Below are positions 61,101-64,000 of a stretch of DNA of 64,000 nucleotides, piece after piece; the stretch's first letter is position 1; the number at the start of each line of letters is the position of its first letter. The stretch spans positions 1 through 64,000 of the forward strand of contig NZ_NPFW01000021.1 in assembly GCF_002259405.1 (NCBI RefSeq), in the 5' to 3' direction. This stretch comes from Rhodococcus sp. 14-2483-1-2 (lineage in GTDB: Bacteria > Actinomycetota > Actinomycetes > Mycobacteriales > Mycobacteriaceae). The notes beneath the pieces are model-generated. The model saw nothing but the letters and a program-made list of their open reading frames with translations, searched no databases and was not told the DNA's origin. The position numbers and the translations under genes are program-made.

Positions 61101-64000
61101 GCCCGCGGTCTCGGCCGTGACGAAACTGCTGGCCGACGTGCTCGACACACCATTGGACGCCGACGACGACTTCTTCGAACGCGGCGGGCACTCTCTTGCA
61201 GCGATGCGCGCCGTCAGCGGACTGCGCAAGATCGGCGTCGTCGTGAGCGTGACGGACATCTTCGCCGCACGTACGCCGCGTGCCCTCGCCGCGAGGTCCG
61301 GTCAGGTGACCGAGGTAGAGGAACCGGTCGAGGAACTGTCCGTGGTCCCGGTCCTCTCGTCCGCTCAAGAGCGCCTCTGGATCGTGGCTCAGCTCGAAGA
61401 GCCGTCTCACACTCACGACGTCCCTGTTGTGCTCGAGCTGACCGGATCCGTCGATGTGGCAGCGCTCGGCCAGGCGTGGTCGGATGTGCTCGAGCATTGG
61501 AAGATCTTGCGCACGTGCTACCCGGCCACGCCCAGCGGAGAGCCGTCGGTGCGGGTAATCGATGCGGGCGACGCGCCGACGCTGTCGTGCGTCGTGACAG
61601 AGTTGCCGATGCAGGACGCCATTCGTGAGGTTCTCGACAGCCCCGAGTCGGTGTTCGACATTGCGAACGCCGCCCCGGTGCGCGCGGTTCATCTCGATGG
61701 AACCGATTGGGCAGCATTGATTCTGGTGGTGCACCACATCGCTATCGACGGTGCATCCGTTCCGATGGTGCTCGACGCGCTTGCCGTCGCCTACCGAGCA
61801 CGAGCTGCCGGAAACCGGGTGCAGTGGTCGACACCGGGTCCCGATTTCGCCGAGTTCGCTGTCGCCGATCGCGCGCGCTCCCGCTCCGCAGACGTTCGCC
61901 GCGGATTGCAGTACTGGGTTTCGCAGTTGACGGCTCTGCCGACCGAGCTCGAGTTGCCGTTCGATCGGCCGCGCCCCCGGATCGCTACACACCGGGCGGT
62001 CGGAGCTTCTCGGGTGGTCCCCGCTGACGTGGCCGGTGGACTACGCGATGCAGCGATCACGCACGGCGTGAGCTCGCTGATGATCGTCGAAGCCGCTGTG
62101 GCGCTGACGTGGCAACGCTTCGGCGGCGGAGATGACGTTCCGCTCGGCACGACGGTGTCCGATCGAGAATCCTTCGGGAACGGGAAATTCCAGAACACCG
62201 TCGGATATCTGGTCAACACCGTGGTGCATCGAATCGACCTGTCCGGGAACCCAACTGTGTCACAGGTCCTGGACAGAGTGCGGGCGGCGAGCCTGGGGGC
62301 GCTCGAGCACAGCGGTGTTCCCTTCGATCGAGTGGTCGACGCGCTCGCACCCGACCGTGCGCAAGGACGTCATCCACTGTTTCAGACTCTTGTCGGTCAC
62401 GAATTCGTCGGTGAGCCCATCGAACTGGGCGAGGCGCGCGCTGTACCGGTCGAACCCGTCGACCCACCCGCACGCATGGATCTCGTGGTGTGGTTGCGAG
62501 AGAACGGATCTCGGCCCGAGATCCGCGTCGGGGGTGCAGCCGATCTGTTCGACATTGCTACTATCGAACATCTGCTCGACGAACTGTTCCTAGTCCTCGG
62601 CCACGTAATTTCTGGGCCCGATTCCACCATCGATCGCATCGGTGCACGGGTCGCCCATTCGGACGCACGCCGCGGCAACAGGCCGCAGTCGGTGATCGCG
62701 CGATTCACCGAGCAGGTGCGCGACCGCCAGCACGAGGCTGCGATCGTCCACGACGACGTGACCATCAACTATGGCGATGCCGGCTCGATGGTGGATCGGC
62801 TTGCCCGCGAGCTACTTTCGTCCGGAGTGCGCGCCGGATCGGTGGTCGGGGTAGCAGTCGGCCGCGATCACCACCTTCCGGTTGCGCTTTTGGCGGTCCT
62901 TCGTCTCGGGGCTGCCTACCTGCCGCTCGACGTCGACTACCCTCGTGAGCGACTGCAATACATGATCGATGACGCCGACCCGGTCTGCGTCCTGGTCACT
63001 GCCGGAACGGTCGATGCGGTGTCCTGGATCGGAACAGCGCTCGTGCGCGCAGATTCCGCCGGTGACCCGGGTGACGGTGCGTTGCCGCCGATCCGCGCTG
63101 CCGGTGATGAGCTGGCGTACATCATTCACACCTCGGGGACGACCGGGCAACCCAAGGGCGTCATGGTCACGACGGCGAACCTCGCAGCATTCGCGGCGGC
63201 AGTCGAGGAGCAGGGTTGGGTGCGGCAGGAGGATCGGCTCGTCTCGGTGACCACTGTCTCGTTCGACATCGCCGTGTTGGAACTGCTGTGCCCGTTGACT
63301 GTCGGCGCGGCAGTTGTCGTCGCCCCGCGCGCCTCCGTCGTCGACCCGGCCGCATTGTCGGCGTTGATCTCTTCGTCCGAGGCGACGGTTCTCCAGGCGA
63401 CTCCGTCGTTGTGGCGATTACTGGTCGGAGGCGGTTCCACCGCTGACCTCGGGTCGTTACGTGCCCTGGTGGGCGGTGAAGCGGTGCCGGCCGAACTGGC
63501 CGACAATCTGACCGGAGCATGCTCCGAGGTGTGGAATGTGTACGGTCCCACCGAGGTCACGGTGTGGGCCACGGCCGACACGCTCGTCCCGGGAGCGGAC
63601 GTCACTATCGGCGCACCGTGGTCGGATGTGCGTGCCCGCGTTCTCGACCAACTGTTACGCGACGTTCCCGAGGGAGCTCACGGGGAGCTCTACCTGGGCG
63701 GAGCGCAGGTGGCGCGCGGATATCTGAACCGAGCTGCGCTGACGGCCGGACGTTTCGTTGCGGACCCCGATCATCCGGGCGAAAGGCTTTATCGCACTGG
63801 TGATCTCGTCCGACGCCGCGGTGGCCGCATCGAATATCTGCGACGTACCGACGATCAGGTGAAGGTCCGTGGGTTCCGTATCGAACTCGGCGAAGTCGAC
63901 ACTGCACTGCGGGCACTGCCGGGTGTGCTCGACGCTGCTGCCAAGGTTGCCCAGATCGACGACGGTTCTGCACGACTGTTCGGCTACGTCGTACTGGGCG
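55108..64000 (+). CDS. Non-ribosomal peptide synthetase, siderophore (3' end outside)
   Basis: Open frame of about 2,964 codons running off the window. Domains: C1 (~15-440, HHLVVDG at 155-161, EntF-like, taking DHB); A1 (~470-970, FTSGSTGTPKG at 625-635, NMYGPTE at 772, Lys967); PCP1 (Ser1021 in LGGDS); E (HHFAIDTVSW at 1201-1210, NYLGKASG); C2 (HHLVTDG at 1684-1690); PCP2 (Ser2029 in RGGHS), with no A domain before it; C3 (HHIAIDG at 2209-2215); A3 (HTSGTTGQPKG at 2674-2684, cut near its C-terminal subdomain). Pocket residues read by alignment to GrsA: A1 D-A-D-D-V-G-M-V-D-K, A3 D-I-L-Q-L-G-V-V-W-K. The latter is essentially the glycine code; the former is acidic and suggests Orn/Arg. No N-terminal aryl carrier. 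Product: DHB-peptide siderophore, probably heterobactin-like (inference). Confidence 0.93.
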   Translation, partial: MTVTDDTRTDESKSLLPLTGAQLGIWNAQRLEPDSPYYLVGEVLEIDGTPTEVPIDLVALVDAIEATVGEAETMRLRFTDTENGPRQWITEAGSLTIPVLDLSESADPYVRAEERVLQCRTEAAEACREMVDRPLFAYTLLQLSPTEVWCVQLYHHLVVDGYSAAMISRRLAARYTATVADKPLRPNAFGSFSAVVAEDVAYRESEAAVADREFWSTSLTPLPERHGRGGGSDTPAERTHSAKSVLDADAMHRIKDIADECGCTWADVLIGGYAGFVARALGTSDVVIAFPVMVRTTRTTLTTPSMAVNVLPLRVTIGLGDDITALATATASALKDLREHQRYRGEDIVRDLASPGAGALLHGVGINLKAFDFYLNFAGAVGRLRNVAGGPPEEFGLTATPIDGGRVMLGFEVDARQLSESTVRARADGLVGLLSALCSPKRPPLGNIDVRPGGLDPAWTPAPTPDAGQESVAEMFAAMAAAHADDIVLTDSGRSWTAAHLAERVHRIARLVRSRGVGPDDVVALALPRSLDMVASIFAVWEAGAGYVVLDPAYPAARLNDLAQRARPSILLCDKLSPVPEVDVTVIALESERIRAELASLSAGRLAAHELAAPRHRDHTAYILFTSGSTGTPKGVVVRCGGLTHLAARHRHTLYADAARRAGGRALAIAHTTSFAFDASLDPLLWILDGHRIHLYDSDVQRDADLQVERFAADGIDVVDTTPSMAAFLVDAGLVGVGPVGHKAVSTIVIGGEALPSALAGQLSAADAVVHNMYGPTEATVDAIVDRVTGADVRIGRPLEGTAAYLLDGALRPVLDGETGELYLAGPQLARGYLDMPGATADRFVADPFDPAGGRMYRTGDLARWDPATGYEYRGRADDQVKIRGHRVELREVETALAAIDGIGATAAMVTGSGSSAKLLGYVVFETGTVSLSGDDIRRDLLRRLPDHMVPSVVTVLTEMPLTVNGKVDRAQLPAPRAVDVGGGRLPSTASEFALCAVLADVLGHDNVSLDADLFTLGGDSIAAISISSRLRAHSVVLTPKEILSGRDLATLAATSRTISVGVENAAEDVAFGITPATPILRRVVESNSPAAVASYAQWTVVEVTDEIETEALRTAVSAVLERHAALRMRVTAVSDVEIERTAAPADVVEYGPVDSSRFGSNIKELARDLAADLAPAAGRLSKVALIRMSDGCDRVLTVVHHFAIDTVSWAVLLTDLFVAVRSRALPAAVGASWRRRAEDLAERGSAHRYLNELDHWTAVLGGEPSPLCDAVLRPGIDTHATSSITWTRYSAATTSAVLDDLCAQYRARPDEVLLVAVTLAVRAVRGRAMGDFAVLMEGHGRDGDGAEDFGSTVGWFTTEYPISVPAGAVDSPDLVAEAWAGGAVVAELVHEIKARRRAGRDEGLGYGVLRYLDDAGRALATSAEPQIVLNYLGKASGMFGNGWKTASADAFGVVEPPDRMLTEVLALNAFVRDSDEGPTLSVEWTAANELLPSDDVVVLQEYFRQSLDGLAAHSALFDGGLSAVDAEGVVVTQQQISALESRTGPLARLLPLSPLQEGLLAHSARYSDQDVYTLTAVVDLAGRLDPARLRRAFLHVVRRHPNLAASFHFDSVDEPLQAIPRTVEIDWRSTDLSHLTASTADAAANEAGRIAASRVFDVGSGPLLAGHVLSLPSNRTRLLLNAHHLVTDGWSTPIVLRELVQLYNDDGALPPPPDYGDYLAWLAERDRGEQLDAWRRRLSGLTEPSLVAHGEATGEATISREAALRDGVGEQLSTCARENGLSVNTLVQAAWSAVVAALVGHRDVVFGTTVSGRPADLASIEQMVGLFSNTVPVRLQLDDRPLAEVLRRSQSEQYDLGDAEHLPLPEISACSDVPSGTALFDTLVVFENYPNLVGDDPEEREGYTRIVDIGNLSLTQYPLSLLAPPGDRFRLVVDHDPTVVDNAVAAAVAEALPAILEQILVGLGAPAHELIPQSLPVLPTRARGRTLPSRVDHTTSTPAVSAVTKLLADVLDTPLDADDDFFERGGHSLAAMRAVSGLRKIGVVVSVTDIFAARTPRALAARSGQVTEVEEPVEELSVVPVLSSAQERLWIVAQLEEPSHTHDVPVVLELTGSVDVAALGQAWSDVLEHWKILRTCYPATPSGEPSVRVIDAGDAPTLSCVVTELPMQDAIREVLDSPESVFDIANAAPVRAVHLDGTDWAALILVVHHIAIDGASVPMVLDALAVAYRARAAGNRVQWSTPGPDFAEFAVADRARSRSADVRRGLQYWVSQLTALPTELELPFDRPRPRIATHRAVGASRVVPADVAGGLRDAAITHGVSSLMIVEAAVALTWQRFGGGDDVPLGTTVSDRESFGNGKFQNTVGYLVNTVVHRIDLSGNPTVSQVLDRVRAASLGALEHSGVPFDRVVDALAPDRAQGRHPLFQTLVGHEFVGEPIELGEARAVPVEPVDPPARMDLVVWLRENGSRPEIRVGGAADLFDIATIEHLLDELFLVLGHVISGPDSTIDRIGARVAHSDARRGNRPQSVIARFTEQVRDRQHEAAIVHDDVTINYGDAGSMVDRLARELLSSGVRAGSVVGVAVGRDHHLPVALLAVLRLGAAYLPLDVDYPRERLQYMIDDADPVCVLVTAGTVDAVSWIGTALVRADSAGDPGDGALPPIRAAGDELAYIIHTSGTTGQPKGVMVTTANLAAFAAAVEEQGWVRQEDRLVSVTTVSFDIAVLELLCPLTVGAAVVVAPRASVVDPAALSALISSSEATVLQATPSLWRLLVGGGSTADLGSLRALVGGEAVPAELADNLTGACSEVWNVYGPTEVTVWATADTLVPGADVTIGAPWSDVRARVLDQLLRDVPEGAHGELYLGGAQVARGYLNRAALTAGRFVADPDHPGERLYRTGDLVRRRGGRIEYLRRTDDQVKVRGFRIELGEVDTALRALPGVLDAAAKVAQIDDGSARLFGYVVLG

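Overview
High-GC actinobacterial DNA, most likely from Rhodococcus or a close mycolic-acid relative (order Mycobacteriales). The reasons are a giant type I fatty acid synthase followed by its dedicated acpS, a NucS mismatch endonuclease, a GlgE maltosyltransferase, IdeR-like iron boxes, and a catecholate siderophore NRPS locus of rhodococcal type. Gene order also agrees, as I remember it, with two separate Mycobacterium tuberculosis blocks (Rv1318c-Rv1343c and Rv2520c-Rv2524c). The genus assignment is inference.

Layout. 1-142: 3' end of a 5S rRNA and its terminator, followed by a diverged ~89-bp direct repeat. 496-25936: housekeeping block. It holds a six-helix class III adenylate cyclase, NucS, a DivIVA-like coiled coil, methylmalonyl-CoA epimerase, thiolase, a thioredoxin-like TPR protein, a lipoprotein metallopeptidase, glgB-glgE with divergent glgP, dinG, pncB, clpS, a DUF2017 protein, a P1 peptidase, a rhomboid protease, an Rv1339-type metallo-beta-lactamase protein, rph, rdgB, a secreted lipase and small membrane proteins. 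murI and mec-cysO-cysM, which I recall inside the M. tuberculosis version, are not here.

26026-30728: a mycothiol-dependent-enzyme-like protein, tRNA-Leu(TAG), a three-gene membrane operon led by a PepSY_TM protein behind an IdeR-like box, a TetR regulator and an HhH-like protein. 31164-45548: fas (FAS-I, about 3,100 residues), acpS, a TetR regulator, a Pro-rich membrane protein, an M20 peptidase, bcp and a DUF3618 protein. 45641-45714: tRNA-Lys(CTT), followed by 1.4 kb of gene debris containing a pyruvate carboxylase C-terminal fragment and a broken siderophore-binding protein.

47119-64000 (open at the right edge): a catecholate siderophore locus around an IdeR-like box. entC and entA run left; an asymmetric heterodimeric ABC exporter, a stand-alone isochorismatase, a 2,3-DHB-AMP ligase and a large NRPS run right with overlapping start/stop codons. 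EntC, isochorismatase and EntA should make 2,3-dihydroxybenzoate, EntE activates it, and the NRPS condenses it with amino acids. NRPS order in the window is C-A-PCP-E / C-PCP (no A domain) / C-A. The pocket residues suggest a basic residue epimerised to D in module 1 and glycine in module 3. This fits a heterobactin-like mixed siderophore, but the product is inference. No aryl carrier protein is visible in the window.
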